Assembly (NCBI RefSeq): GCF_030503855.1
Contig: NZ_CP129971.1
Span: 1,929,501 to 1,993,500, forward strand
Direction: 5' to 3'
DNA: 64,000 nt
Origin: Marivirga salinae
GTDB lineage: Bacteria; Bacteroidota; Bacteroidia; Cytophagales; Cyclobacteriaceae
Shown here: positions 18,130 through 26,788 of the stretch, in pieces
Position numbering within the stretch: the first letter of the stretch is position 1
How the letters are laid out: every line of letters starts with the position of its first letter
Program-made: the position numbers and the translations under genes
The notes under the pieces: generated by a model
Told to the model about the DNA's origin: nothing
Databases searched by the model: none
The model's input: only the letters and a program-made list of their open reading frames with translations

Positions 18130-19608
18130 ATGAACCCACTTAAAAAATTAGCATCTGAAGCCGGTTTGTATGGATTGCCCAGCATCTTGGGTAGGGTGCT
18201 GAATTATTTATTGGTTCCGATACATACGGGAGTTTTCATGCGAGAGCAATTTGGAACCATAGGGGTATTATATGCGTATGCGGCTTTTTTGAATATCATT
18301 TATACTTATGGTATGGAAACGGCATATTTCCGTTTTACCACCAAGGAAAAATCAGAGAGCTATTATTCCAACGCATTTACTGCTGTTCTTTTAACTTCCG
18401 TGCTATTCAGTGGAAGTATTTTCATATTCGCTAATCAAATAATTCAATTCCTTGAATTAGATGTTCAAACTTACATTGTCCGATATCTAGCGGTCATCTT
18501 TTTTGTCGATGCTATAGTAGCTATTCCTTTTGCAAAACTTCGATTAGCTCATAAAGCCCGAAAATTTGCTTTTGCCAGAATCAGTAGCATAGTGCTCAAT
18601 ATAATTTTCAATCTCTGTTTTTTAATGCTTTTTCCATTTTTGGCAAAAAACGGTTGGATGAATTGGGCTACACAAGAGCCTTATGATATTGGGTATGTGT
18701 TTTTAGCTAATCTTTTAGCCAATTTATCAATGGTTTTCATTTTGTATAAAGAAATATTTATGCAAAAACTACAATTCCATTGGCCTAAAGTAAAAAAGAT
18801 GTTGGTCTATGCATTACCAATTTTGATAATGGGATTGGCAGGAATATCGGTGGAACAATTAGATAAAATCATTTTTACTCATATTTTACCTGAAAATTTT
18901 TATGATGACAAAACCGCTAAAGCGGCTTTAGGGGTTTATATGGCCTCCTTCAAATTAAGTATTTTTATGGCTTTGGCAATTCAGGCATTTCGCTATGCAG
19001 GGGAGCCCTTCTTTTTCAGTCAGGCGGAGGATAAAGAAGCACCAGAGCTTTTCGCTAAAGTACTTTATTATTTTGTTTCTCTATCACTTGTAATTTGGGT
19101 AGGGGTTAGTCTAAATGCTGATTTAATAGGGAGAATATTTCTAAGTGGTGATGAATATAGGGAGGCACTGTTTTTAGTACCTATATTGCTCTTTGGTAAA
19201 TTGTTTTTTGGAATCTATATCAATCTCAGTATTTGGTTTAAAGTGACCGACAAAACGTATTATGGAGTCTATATTAGTGTAGTTGGGGGTATTGTAGCTT
19301 TAATAGGGAATATCCTGTTAATCCCGGTATTAGGTTATACTGGAGCCGCACTGACTTCAGTTTTGGCTTATTTCAGTATGATGATCTATTGTTATTTCAG
19401 TGGTCAAAAACATTTTAAAATTCCTTATCCGGTAGGTAAAATATCATTAAACATTTTAATAGCAGGAATCATAATTGTTGCTTTTTTCTACCTTAAACCA
19501 AGCTCTGTTTGGCTTAATTATGGGTTGGGATTACTGATTACATTATTATATATAGGTTTGATGTTTCTATATGAACGCAAAAGGATTTTTTCCGAAAAAT
19601 TAAAATGA
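18130..19608 (+). CDS. Polysaccharide/lipid-linked oligosaccharide flippase (MATE/Wzx-like)
   Basis: A 492-residue polytopic protein with about 14 membrane helices, typical of the MOP superfamily polysaccharide transporters (Wzx, RfbX, SpoVB-like). It opens with LASEAGLYGLPSILGRVLNYLLVPIH, matching the N-terminal GxxxxLxRxLxxLLxPLYT pattern of the family when allowance is made for substitutions (written here as spaced motif positions 8-33). It ends with a C-terminal helix pair and a basic tail. Such proteins flip lipid-linked glycans across the inner membrane. The sugar nucleotidyltransferase at 20.3 kb lies close by, but no glycosyltransferases adjoin, so the cargo (O-antigen, capsule, or a murein precursor role) is undetermined. 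Confidence 0.8.
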   Translation: MNPLKKLASEAGLYGLPSILGRVLNYLLVPIHTGVFMREQFGTIGVLYAYAAFLNIIYTYGMETAYFRFTTKEKSESYYSNAFTAVLLTSVLFSGSIFIFANQIIQFLELDVQTYIVRYLAVIFFVDAIVAIPFAKLRLAHKARKFAFARISSIVLNIIFNLCFLMLFPFLAKNGWMNWATQEPYDIGYVFLANLLANLSMVFILYKEIFMQKLQFHWPKVKKMLVYALPILIMGLAGISVEQLDKIIFTHILPENFYDDKTAKAALGVYMASFKLSIFMALAIQAFRYAGEPFFFSQAEDKEAPELFAKVLYYFVSLSLVIWVGVSLNADLIGRIFLSGDEYREALFLVPILLFGKLFFGIYINLSIWFKVTDKTYYGVYISVVGGIVALIGNILLIPVLGYTGAALTSVLAYFSMMIYCYFSGQKHFKIPYPVGKISLNILIAGIIIVAFFYLKPSSVWLNYGLGLLITLLYIGLMFLYERKRIFSEKLK

Positions 19609-19616
19609 TACTTTTG
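19609..19616 (+). promoter_or_regulatory. Possible -7 element upstream of dut
   Basis: TACTTTTG matches TAnnTTTG 17 bases before the dut ATG. No convincing -33 TTTG is present, so dut may also be read from the flippase gene, which ends at 19608. Confidence 0.4.
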
Positions 19617-19633
19617 AGTTAGAATAATATATT

Positions 19634-20062
19634 ATGCAAGTAAAAGTTATAAATAAATCAAATAATGAATTACCAGCGTATCAAACGCAAAGTGCTGCTG
19701 GTTTAGATTTAAGAGCAAATTTAGATGAGCCTATCAATTTGAAACCTATGCAAAGGGTTTTGGTGCCAACGGGCTTATTTATGGAATTGCCTGATGGTTA
19801 TGAAGCGCAAATCCGTCCGAGAAGTGGATTAGCATTTAAACATGGGATAACGGTTTTGAATAGTCCTGGCACGATTGATGCAGATTACAGAGGAGAGATT
19901 AAAATTTTATTGGTTAATTTATCAGATGAAGCTTTTTTTATTGAATCTGGAGAAAGGGTAGCCCAAATGGTGATTTCCAAGCATGAGCAAATTGATTGGA
20001 GCTTAGTGGATACTTTGGAAGATTCTAAAAGAAGTGCAGGTGGTTTTGGGAGTACAGGGTAG
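19634..20062 (+). CDS. dut: Deoxyuridine 5'-triphosphate nucleotidohydrolase (dUTPase)
   Basis: dUTPase hydrolyses dUTP to dUMP and pyrophosphate, keeping uracil out of DNA. All five motifs of the trimeric family are visible in 142 residues: AAGLDLRA (21-28), RPRSGLA (61-67), the uracil-binding and catalytic stretch [11 protein letters not shown] (79-89) with Asp82 or Asp84 as the catalytic base, RVAQMVI (about 109-115), and the C-terminal P-loop-like [10 protein letters not shown] (133-142). It is full length. A REP-like element begins just after the stop codon. Confidence 0.97.
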   Translation: MQVKVINKSNNELPAYQTQSAAGLDLRANLDEPINLKPMQRVLVPTGLFMELPDGYEAQIRPRSGLAFKHGITVLNSPGTIDADYRGEIKILLVNLSDEAFFIESGERVAQMVISKHEQIDWSLVDTLEDSKRSAGGFGSTG

Positions 20063-20092
20063 TCCCCTAGCCCCCAAAGGGGGAACGCTCCC
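20061..20092 (-). repeat. REP-like C/G-rich element, copy 2 (inverted)
   Basis: AGTCCCCTAGCCCCCAAAGG followed by GGGAACGCTCCC is the reverse complement of the type at 15740 and 20201. It overlaps the last two bases of the dut stop codon. Confidence 0.75.
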
Positions 20093-20200
20093 AGATTGAA
20101 GTTTACAAAAATAGCTTGTTTCATCACTCCTTTTGTAATTTTAAAAGTTAAAGATTTAATAAAGCGATACAAAATCAAATTAAAATTTAAATGCAGTTCC

Positions 20201-20235
20201 GTGCGAATTCCCCGTTTGGGGGTTAGGGGGCTGGA
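20201..20235 (+). repeat. REP-like C/G-rich element, copy 3
   Basis: GTGCGAATTCCCCGTTTGGG followed by GGTTAGGGGGCTGGA. With copy 2 it forms an inverted pair about 110 bases apart, filling the gap between dut and the nucleotidyltransferase gene. Confidence 0.75.
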
Positions 20236-20252
20236 CTAAACATAAAAAAATT

Positions 20253-21263
20253 ATGAACATTATCATTCCAATGGCCGGCATGGGAAAACGCATGCGGCCG
20301 CATACGTTAACAGTTCCAAAACCATTAGTACCTATTGCTGGAAAGCCAATTGTTCAGCGTTTGGTAGAAGATATCGCAAAAGTTTGCGGAAGCGAAGTCG
20401 ATAAAATAGGATTTATCATTAAATCTTCTTTCGGGGAAGAAATTGAGAAAAGCTTATTAAAAATTGCAGAATCTGTTGGAGCAAAAGGTTCAATTCATTA
20501 TCAAGAAGAAGCTTTAGGGACTGCTCACGCTATTATGTGTGCCAAAGATTTATTGGATGGAAATACGGTAGTGGCTTTTGCAGATACCCTATTTAAAGCT
20601 GATTTCAAATTGGATACTTCAGAAGAAGGCATCATTTGGACTCAAAAAGTTGATGATCCTTCCGCATTTGGTGTGGTGAAGGTAAATGATGATAACGTTA
20701 TTACTGATTTCATTGAAAAACCAAAAACCCCTGTTTCCAACTTGGCAATAATTGGTATTTATTATTTCCAAAAAGGAGAGGACTTAAGAAAAGAACTTCA
20801 ATACCTGCTTGATAATGATATTAAAGATGCGGGTGGTGAATTCCAAATCACAGTGGCATTGGAAAACATGAAAGATAAGGGTATTAAATTGCGTCCCGGA
20901 ACAGTTACGGAATGGCTGGATTGCGGGAACAAAGATGCCACAGTTTATACCAATCAACGCTATTTGGAGTTTATTAAAAGTGAAGAATTAATTAGTAAAT
21001 CCTCTAAAATAGAAGATTCTGTTATTATACCTCCAGTTTATTTAGGCAAGAATGTTTTTATTAAAAACTCTGTAATAGGTCCGCACGTTTCCATCGGAGA
21101 CGATACTGAGGTTCAGGATAGCAGAATTAGCAATAGTATTATTCAAACAAATTCCATCATATCTGAAGCACAAATAAAAAACAGTATGCTAGGGAATTTT
21201 GTATTGTATAACGGAGCAGCAAAAGATTTGAGTATAGGAGATTATAATAAGGTGATTGAATAA
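20253..21263 (+). CDS. Sugar-phosphate nucleotidyltransferase with left-handed beta-helix tail
   Basis: A 336-residue enzyme of the RmlA/GlmU/mannose-1-phosphate guanylyltransferase superfamily. It transfers a nucleotide to a sugar 1-phosphate. The N-terminal signature is IIPMAGMGKRMRPHT with PKPLVPIAGKPI. The metal-binding region is VVAFADTLF, and FIEKPKTP is the usual substrate-loop motif. From about residue 250 a short hexapeptide-repeat tail follows (VYLGKNVFIKNSVIGPHVSI). The sugar and base cannot be decided; glucose-1-phosphate thymidylyl or mannose-1-phosphate guanylyl activity are both possible. The TPR gene starts 5 bases after its stop. Confidence 0.88.
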   Translation: MNIIIPMAGMGKRMRPHTLTVPKPLVPIAGKPIVQRLVEDIAKVCGSEVDKIGFIIKSSFGEEIEKSLLKIAESVGAKGSIHYQEEALGTAHAIMCAKDLLDGNTVVAFADTLFKADFKLDTSEEGIIWTQKVDDPSAFGVVKVNDDNVITDFIEKPKTPVSNLAIIGIYYFQKGEDLRKELQYLLDNDIKDAGGEFQITVALENMKDKGIKLRPGTVTEWLDCGNKDATVYTNQRYLEFIKSEELISKSSKIEDSVIIPPVYLGKNVFIKNSVIGPHVSIGDDTEVQDSRISNSIIQTNSIISEAQIKNSMLGNFVLYNGAAKDLSIGDYNKVIE

Positions 21264-21268
21264 AAATC

Positions 21269-23041
21269 GTGAATATAAATTTTCAATATATATTTAAAGT
21301 TCTTCTTATTTTCTGCCTTTTATATGGACAGGGTTTGGCGATTTATGCCCAAACTCCGGAAACTCCAGAAATCCCTCAACAAGAAGATATATTGCCTGAT
21401 GCCGATCCATTAAAGGTAGATCGTTTTAATGTTGAGTTTTTAATAGTAGAAGGTATGCATTTCTTGTCTATTGATAATGCAGCTAAAGCACTGGACAGCT
21501 TCATGAAGGCTCACCAAATTATGCCTGACAATGCAGCCATAAATTTTAAAATTGCTAAAATCCTTAAAGAAAGTGAAGATACGGATCAGGCCCTTTTTTA
21601 CATTTCAAAAGCAACAGATAAAGAAGAGACCAATTACTATTACCAAGCTTTGAAAGCTGAAATTTTAACTGAAAAAGGAGATTTGTCGAATGCAATTTCC
21701 GCTTATGAGGATTTATATGAGTATTCAGAAGATGCGCCAGATGACTACCTATTAGAATTGGCAGCTCTTTACCTTTACAATGGAAATCCTGATATGGCTT
21801 TGAAAACCTATAACAGAATTGAGAAGCGAATTGGGATTTTAGAAGAAGTAAGCACTCAAAAGCAAAAAATTTATTTAAAGCAGAACAAACTAAAAGAGGC
21901 AATTGCTGAAGGTAAAAGATTGGTAGAAGCTTATCCTAAGATTGGGGAGTATGCAGTATCTGTTTCTCAAATATTGGTATCTAATGATAAGAAAAAAGAA
22001 GCTATCGAATATTTGAATAATCATTTAGTGGAACATCCAAATCAAGCATTGGTTGAAATGGAACTGGGCAAGTTATACAGACAATCCAACGAAATGGAAT
22101 TGGCAATGAAGCATTTCAAAAGTGCTTTTAGTTCTGAGGAAATTCCATTGGAAGATAAGCTGAATAACTTTGTAGCGCTTATTCAAAAGCTTTCAACTGA
22201 TAAAGAATTGAATAGCTTGAAAGGCTTAGGGAGAAGTATTTTAGAAATACATTCAACGGATGCCAATGCATATGCTGCAAACGGTGATTTATATTTTGCA
22301 CTTGAAGAAAAAGACAGTGCTCAATATTTCTATAAAAAAGCGGTGGATATAAACGGTAATAATTTTCAATTATGGCAAAATTTATTGTCTTTGGAGATGG
22401 AAAATAATAATTACGAAAATGTAATCGATTATGCTGATGAAGCCCTTTCCTATTTCCCAAATCAGCCAGTATTGTATTTATATGCTGGTTCTGCACATTT
22501 TTCTTTAAAGAATTTTAAGAAGGCAATTATGTTTTGGGAGCAAGGCAAATCGATTGTTTACGGAAATGATAGGATGAAAAGCAGCTTTGCAGCTCAATTA
22601 GCCGATGCCTACCATGCAGATAAACAATATGAAAAAGCTTTCAAAACTTACGAAGAAGCCATAAAAGCTAATCCGACTAATTATTTTGCTATAAATAATT
22701 ACGCTTATTATTTGTCCTTGAAAAAACAGAATTTAGAAAGGGCAAAGGAACTTTCAGCTAGAATGGTAAAGGCAAATCCTGATAATGCCACTTTTTTGGA
22801 TACTCACGCTTGGGTGTTATTTCAGAAGGAAGAATATCAAGAAGCTCTAAAATATCTGGAGAGAGCAGTAGAGAATCAGTCGTCTGCCACTATTGTAGAA
22901 CATTATGCTGATGCGCTTTATAAAAACGGACAAAAAGAAAAAGCATTGGAACAATGGAAGAGAGCCAAATCTTTAGGCGGAGCTTCTGAATTAATTGATA
23001 AAAAAATATCTAATAAAAAATATTATGATGCGTCTATTTAG
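21269..23041 (+). CDS. Exported tetratricopeptide-repeat protein
   Basis: A 590-residue protein with an N-terminal signal peptide (about 1-27, ending in AIYAQ) and TPR repeats nearly throughout: for example ALDSFMKAHQIMPDNA (about 72-88), AYEDLYEYSEDAPDDY, and near the end ALKYLERAVENQSSAT. The start is GTG at 21269. It overlaps the DUF4292 lipoprotein gene by 17 bases, and that gene overlaps the EnvC-like gene by 11 bases, so the three are translationally linked. TPR proteins are scaffolds; a periplasmic or outer-membrane scaffold for the following two proteins is an inference. Confidence 0.88.
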   Translation: MNINFQYIFKVLLIFCLLYGQGLAIYAQTPETPEIPQQEDILPDADPLKVDRFNVEFLIVEGMHFLSIDNAAKALDSFMKAHQIMPDNAAINFKIAKILKESEDTDQALFYISKATDKEETNYYYQALKAEILTEKGDLSNAISAYEDLYEYSEDAPDDYLLELAALYLYNGNPDMALKTYNRIEKRIGILEEVSTQKQKIYLKQNKLKEAIAEGKRLVEAYPKIGEYAVSVSQILVSNDKKKEAIEYLNNHLVEHPNQALVEMELGKLYRQSNEMELAMKHFKSAFSSEEIPLEDKLNNFVALIQKLSTDKELNSLKGLGRSILEIHSTDANAYAANGDLYFALEEKDSAQYFYKKAVDINGNNFQLWQNLLSLEMENNNYENVIDYADEALSYFPNQPVLYLYAGSAHFSLKNFKKAIMFWEQGKSIVYGNDRMKSSFAAQLADAYHADKQYEKAFKTYEEAIKANPTNYFAINNYAYYLSLKKQNLERAKELSARMVKANPDNATFLDTHAWVLFQKEEYQEALKYLERAVENQSSATIVEHYADALYKNGQKEKALEQWKRAKSLGGASELIDKKISNKKYYDASI

Positions 23042-23771
23042 TGTGTTGATTTGTTGTGCAGTTTTGATTTTTTCCTCTTGTGGTAAAAAGCTTTTACCAA
23101 CTTCTTCTGTGGAGGAAGAATACGCATTAGAGAAGTTTGATTTTGAGTATCTACAAGCTAAATCCAAAATTAGATTTAGTTCGCCAGACAAAAGCTTAAG
23201 CTCAAGTGCTACAATTAGAATGAAGAAAGATAGTGTTATTTGGGTTTCAGTTTCGCCTATCTTTGGAATAGAAGCAGCTCGTGGCTTTATTAGTCAAGAC
23301 ACTATTGTGTTCATGGATAGAGTCAATAAAGATGTCTATCGATATAATTACGAAACTTTGAGCAACACGCTTAATTTTGAAGTAGATTTTGAAATGGTGC
23401 AATCTATCCTTCTTGGAAATCAGGTGTTTGATTTTAAAGGAGATGATAATTTTTCGAAAAAATCCGGAGAACTTAAAATTGGTCAAAAAAGAGGGAGGTT
23501 TGAATTGGAAACAACAGCCGCTGTTGATAACAGAAAAGTTAGAAATGTAAAAGTTCGTGAAATTCCTGATGGGAGTAAAATGGAAATCATATTTTCTGAA
23601 TTTAACATCATAGCAGAACAAGCATTTCCATTTAATACCGATGTAGAAATCATATCAAAAGGAAAAAATGGTGAAGAAAGGACTCAAGTTGAAATCAATC
23701 ATTCAAAAGTAGAAGTAGGGAATACTCCGATTTCCTTTCCTTTTAGCGTATCCAGTAAATATGAAAATTAA
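23025..23771 (+). CDS. DUF4292 family lipoprotein
   Basis: A lipoprotein of about 248 residues. I place the start at the ATG at 23025 (or 23028), just before the signal peptide MRLFSVLICC. The frame is open further upstream, from an ATG at 22995, but that would add an unneeded AT-rich leader. The lipobox is IFSSC. The mature part has repeated beta strands such as SSSATIRMKKDSVIWVSVSP and ISQDTIVFMDRVNKDVYRY. This pattern, short strands with exposed hydrophobics and an acceptor-like fold, recalls LolA/LolB-type half-barrels. DUF4292 is a Bacteroidota family; a role in lipoprotein or lipid transfer is inference only. It lies between the TPR and EnvC-like genes with overlaps on both sides. Confidence 0.85.
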   Translation: MMRLFSVLICCAVLIFSSCGKKLLPTSSVEEEYALEKFDFEYLQAKSKIRFSSPDKSLSSSATIRMKKDSVIWVSVSPIFGIEAARGFISQDTIVFMDRVNKDVYRYNYETLSNTLNFEVDFEMVQSILLGNQVFDFKGDDNFSKKSGELKIGQKRGRFELETTAAVDNRKVRNVKVREIPDGSKMEIIFSEFNIIAEQAFPFNTDVEIISKGKNGEERTQVEINHSKVEVGNTPISFPFSVSSKYEN

Positions 23772-24966
23772 AATTTTCCACATTGGCTTATTCGTTTTCC
23801 TTTTTACTTTTGGGCATTTAGCTAATGCCCAAAAATCAAGGGAAGAACTCGAGAAAGAAAAGAAAGAAAATCTCGAGAAAATCAGTCAGGCTGAAAAAAT
23901 ATTAAATCAAACTACATCCAAAAAGAGAGCTACAATTGGACAATTGAATGCACTGAATTATAAAATTGAAGCTCAGCAATCCTTAACAAATTCTATATCT
24001 AACGAGCTTAATTTATTGAACCAAAAGTTGAATGAAATTGGAAGCATCATTAACTCTATGGAAAGCGACTTAGATAAAATGAAGGCAGAATATGCTAGTA
24101 TGCTATATGCTACCCAAAAAAGTAATCAGTCTTTAAGCAAACTTGCCTATATTTTTGCTTCAACCTCTTTTTATGAAATGTTTATGCGCCTTAAATATAT
24201 GGAGTATTACGGTAAAATGCGTAGACAGCAAGCCTCTCAAATTGAAATGATTAAAGATTTATTAATCGGCCAAAAAGAAAGTGTGGAAGAGGTAAGGTTG
24301 GAAAAAAGCACCTTATTGCAAGAACAGATTTTCAGGAATAGAGAATTAAATAAACTAAAACAACAACAAAGTAGCTTAGTTGCGGAGTTAAATAAGCGGG
24401 AGAAACAAGTTAAGAATGAAATTGAGGATAGGAAAAAGGCAGTTGATAATCTTGAAAAAATCATAGCCGATTTAATTAAGAAAGAAATAGAGAAAAGTTC
24501 TAAGGGAGCTTCCTCTACTAAATTTGCACTAACTCCGGAAGCGAAAGAACTGTCAGATTCTTTCGCTGGCAATAGAAATAAATTATTCTGGCCAGTGAAT
24601 TCAGGTTTCATTTCCCAAAAATTCGGAACCCATCCACATCCTGTTTATAAAAATATTCAGGTCAATAATGATGGAATTGATATCCAAACCAATGAAAATG
24701 AGGAGATAAGATCCGTTTTTGATGGAGAAGTAAGAAATGTGGCTTTCATTCCAGGTATGAACAATGTAGTGATGGTGCAACACGGGGAGTATTTCACTGT
24801 ATATGCAAAACTAAAAGAAGTGAAAGTAAAGAAAGGGGATAAAATAACCGCTAAAGAAACTTTAGGTATTGTTTATACAGATAATGATGGCACCTCAGAA
24901 ATCCAATTCCAAGTGTGGAAGAATAACCAGAAACTAAATCCAGAGCAATGGTTGTTTAAGAAGTGA
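23761..24966 (+). CDS. EnvC-like murein hydrolase activator (degenerate M23 domain)
   Basis: A 401-residue protein with a signal peptide (1-23), a long coiled coil (about 25-250) and a C-terminal LytM/M23 domain (about 275-395). The metal-binding residues of active M23 peptidases are lost: the first His is Asn in NNDGIDI, YAKL replaces the YxHL-type His, and IQFQVW replaces LHFEVR. Loss of these residues with retention of the coiled coil is the hallmark of EnvC, which activates cell-division amidases rather than cutting peptidoglycan. It follows the DUF4292 gene with an 11-base overlap. Confidence 0.92.
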   Translation: MKIKIFHIGLFVFLFTFGHLANAQKSREELEKEKKENLEKISQAEKILNQTTSKKRATIGQLNALNYKIEAQQSLTNSISNELNLLNQKLNEIGSIINSMESDLDKMKAEYASMLYATQKSNQSLSKLAYIFASTSFYEMFMRLKYMEYYGKMRRQQASQIEMIKDLLIGQKESVEEVRLEKSTLLQEQIFRNRELNKLKQQQSSLVAELNKREKQVKNEIEDRKKAVDNLEKIIADLIKKEIEKSSKGASSTKFALTPEAKELSDSFAGNRNKLFWPVNSGFISQKFGTHPHPVYKNIQVNNDGIDIQTNENEEIRSVFDGEVRNVAFIPGMNNVVMVQHGEYFTVYAKLKEVKVKKGDKITAKETLGIVYTDNDGTSEIQFQVWKNNQKLNPEQWLFKK

Positions 24967-25108
24967 TATTAAAAATTGAATTGAATAACTGAACTATTCT
25001 CCCATTCTTTACCTTTCTCAATAATAAGCTGTCAATTTTTTGATGAGTGATTGCTTAGGCAGTCAAATATTATTTAACTTTACAATCACATTTATAATTC
25101 AATAAGCA

Positions 25109-25351
25109 ATGAACACAGTATTTGCATTTTTAGGAGGATTAGGAGGATGGGAAATTCTTCTGATCATGTTAGTGATTTTGATATTTTTTGGTGCTAAAAG
25201 AATTCCAGACCTTGCAAGAGGCTTAGGAAAAGGCATCAGAGAATTTAAAGATGCTACAACAGAAATTAAAGATAATATAGAAGACGGAGGTACTAAAAAT
25301 ACAACCTCTAAAACAGATAGCACTGAAAGTAGCAATACTAAAGACCAATAA
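25109..25351 (+). CDS. tatA: Twin-arginine translocase subunit TatA
   Basis: An 80-residue Tat translocase pore subunit. The N-terminal transmembrane helix (about 13-28) includes the WEILLIM and IFFGAKRIPDLAR pattern, with the conserved Phe-Gly hinge at 27-28. The amphipathic helix (about 30-50) follows, then a Thr/Ser/Asn-rich polar tail. The ATG at 25109 gives the short periplasmic end. tatC is not in the window. The gene is 2 bases from gatA and probably co-transcribed with it; a weak promoter-like TAACTTTA lies upstream near 25075. Confidence 0.93.
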   Translation: MNTVFAFLGGLGGWEILLIMLVILIFFGAKRIPDLARGLGKGIREFKDATTEIKDNIEDGGTKNTTSKTDSTESSNTKDQ

Positions 25352-25353
25352 AA

Positions 25354-26778
25354 TTGGAAACCTATCACAGTCTCAAATTTCTTCAGCAAGAGCTGAAGCA
25401 ACAGAAGTATACCCTAAAATCAGTTGTAGAGCATTATTTAAAGCAAATTGAGGAGCAAAAGCATCTCAATGTGTTTTTAGATGTTTATGATACTGAGGCT
25501 TTGGCTAAAGCTGATGAACTTCAAGAGAAGTTGGATGCTGGTCAACCCATAGGAAAACTTTTTGGTCTGGTGATAGGCATAAAGGATGTATTGGTCCATC
25601 AAAACCATGAAGTCCGATCTGCATCTAAAATTTTAGAAGGTTTTGAATCCCAATTTACAGGAACGGCAGTTCAGAGATTGATAGAGGAAGACGCTATTAT
25701 TATTGGAGCCCAAAATTGTGATGAATTTGCAATGGGCTCTTCTACTGAAAATTCTACATATGGCCCCACTCTAAATGCGGCAGATAACTCAAGGGTACCT
25801 GGTGGTTCTTCTGGCGCATCAGCGGTCTCAGTACAAGCTGGACTTTGCATGGCTTCTTTAGGGACAGATACTGGTGGGTCGGTAAGACAACCAGCAGCTT
25901 TTTGTGGCGTGGTAGGCATTAAACCGACTTATTCTAGAGTTTCTCGCTATGGCTTAATCGCTTTTGCCTCTTCTTTCGATTGCATTGGTGTTTTTTCAAA
26001 TAATATTGAAGACAATGCTCGTATTTTAGAGGTAGTAGCGGGTCATGATGAATATGATAGTACTGTTTCCAGAGAAGATGTACCTGTTTATGCTGATAAT
26101 CTTCAGTTCAATAAAAAGCTGAAGATTGCATATGTAAAGGAAACTTTAGAAAATGAAGCTTTACAATCTGAAATTAAAGAAGCTACTCTTTCTAAATTGG
26201 AATGGCTTAAAAGTGAAGGACATCAAGTCAATGAAGTCACATTTCCGCATTTAGATTATTTATTGCCTACCTATTATATCTTAACTACAGCAGAAGCAAG
26301 TACTAATTTATCTCGCTTCGATGGCGTTCGCTATGGATATAGAGCTCCAGAAGCACATAATATTGAAAGCATGTACAAGCTTTCTCGCTCTCAAGGATTT
26401 GGAGAGGAAGTGAAAAGAAGAATTATGCTGGGCACTTTTGTGCTTTCGGCAAGCTATTTTGATGCTTATTATACTAAAGCGCAAAAAGTTCGTAGAATCC
26501 TTCGAGATGAAACTCGAGCAATGCTTGCGGAATATGATTTCATCATAATGCCAACCACACCAACAACCGCTTTTCAACTAGGATCAAACCGAGATAATCC
26601 TGCTGAAATGTACTTAGAGGACATTTTCACCGTTCAAGCTAATGTGACGGGTATTCCGGCTATTTCAATTCCTAATGGTACGGATACTCAAAATTTACCA
26701 ATTGGCTTACAAATTATGACCGATATTTTCAAAGAAAGCGAATTATATGCATTTGCTGATTATTTGATTAAATCATAA
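25354..26778 (+). CDS. gatA: Glutamyl-tRNA(Gln) amidotransferase subunit A
   Basis: GatA supplies ammonia for converting Glu-tRNA(Gln) or Asp-tRNA(Asn) to the amidated form in the GatCAB complex. It is an amidase-signature enzyme. The triad Lys77 (GIKDVL), cis-Ser152 (PGGSSGAS) and Ser176 (DTGGSVRQP) is intact. At 474 residues it is full length. The start is TTG at 25354, two bases after the tatA stop; no in-frame ATG is near. gatB and gatC are elsewhere. The nearby amidase motifs rule out a generic amidase only weakly, but the length and NCDEFAMGSSTENS segment are GatA-like. Confidence 0.95.
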   Translation: METYHSLKFLQQELKQQKYTLKSVVEHYLKQIEEQKHLNVFLDVYDTEALAKADELQEKLDAGQPIGKLFGLVIGIKDVLVHQNHEVRSASKILEGFESQFTGTAVQRLIEEDAIIIGAQNCDEFAMGSSTENSTYGPTLNAADNSRVPGGSSGASAVSVQAGLCMASLGTDTGGSVRQPAAFCGVVGIKPTYSRVSRYGLIAFASSFDCIGVFSNNIEDNARILEVVAGHDEYDSTVSREDVPVYADNLQFNKKLKIAYVKETLENEALQSEIKEATLSKLEWLKSEGHQVNEVTFPHLDYLLPTYYILTTAEASTNLSRFDGVRYGYRAPEAHNIESMYKLSRSQGFGEEVKRRIMLGTFVLSASYFDAYYTKAQKVRRILRDETRAMLAEYDFIIMPTTPTTAFQLGSNRDNPAEMYLEDIFTVQANVTGIPAISIPNGTDTQNLPIGLQIMTDIFKESELYAFADYLIKS

Positions 26779-26788
26779 TCTTATTATT

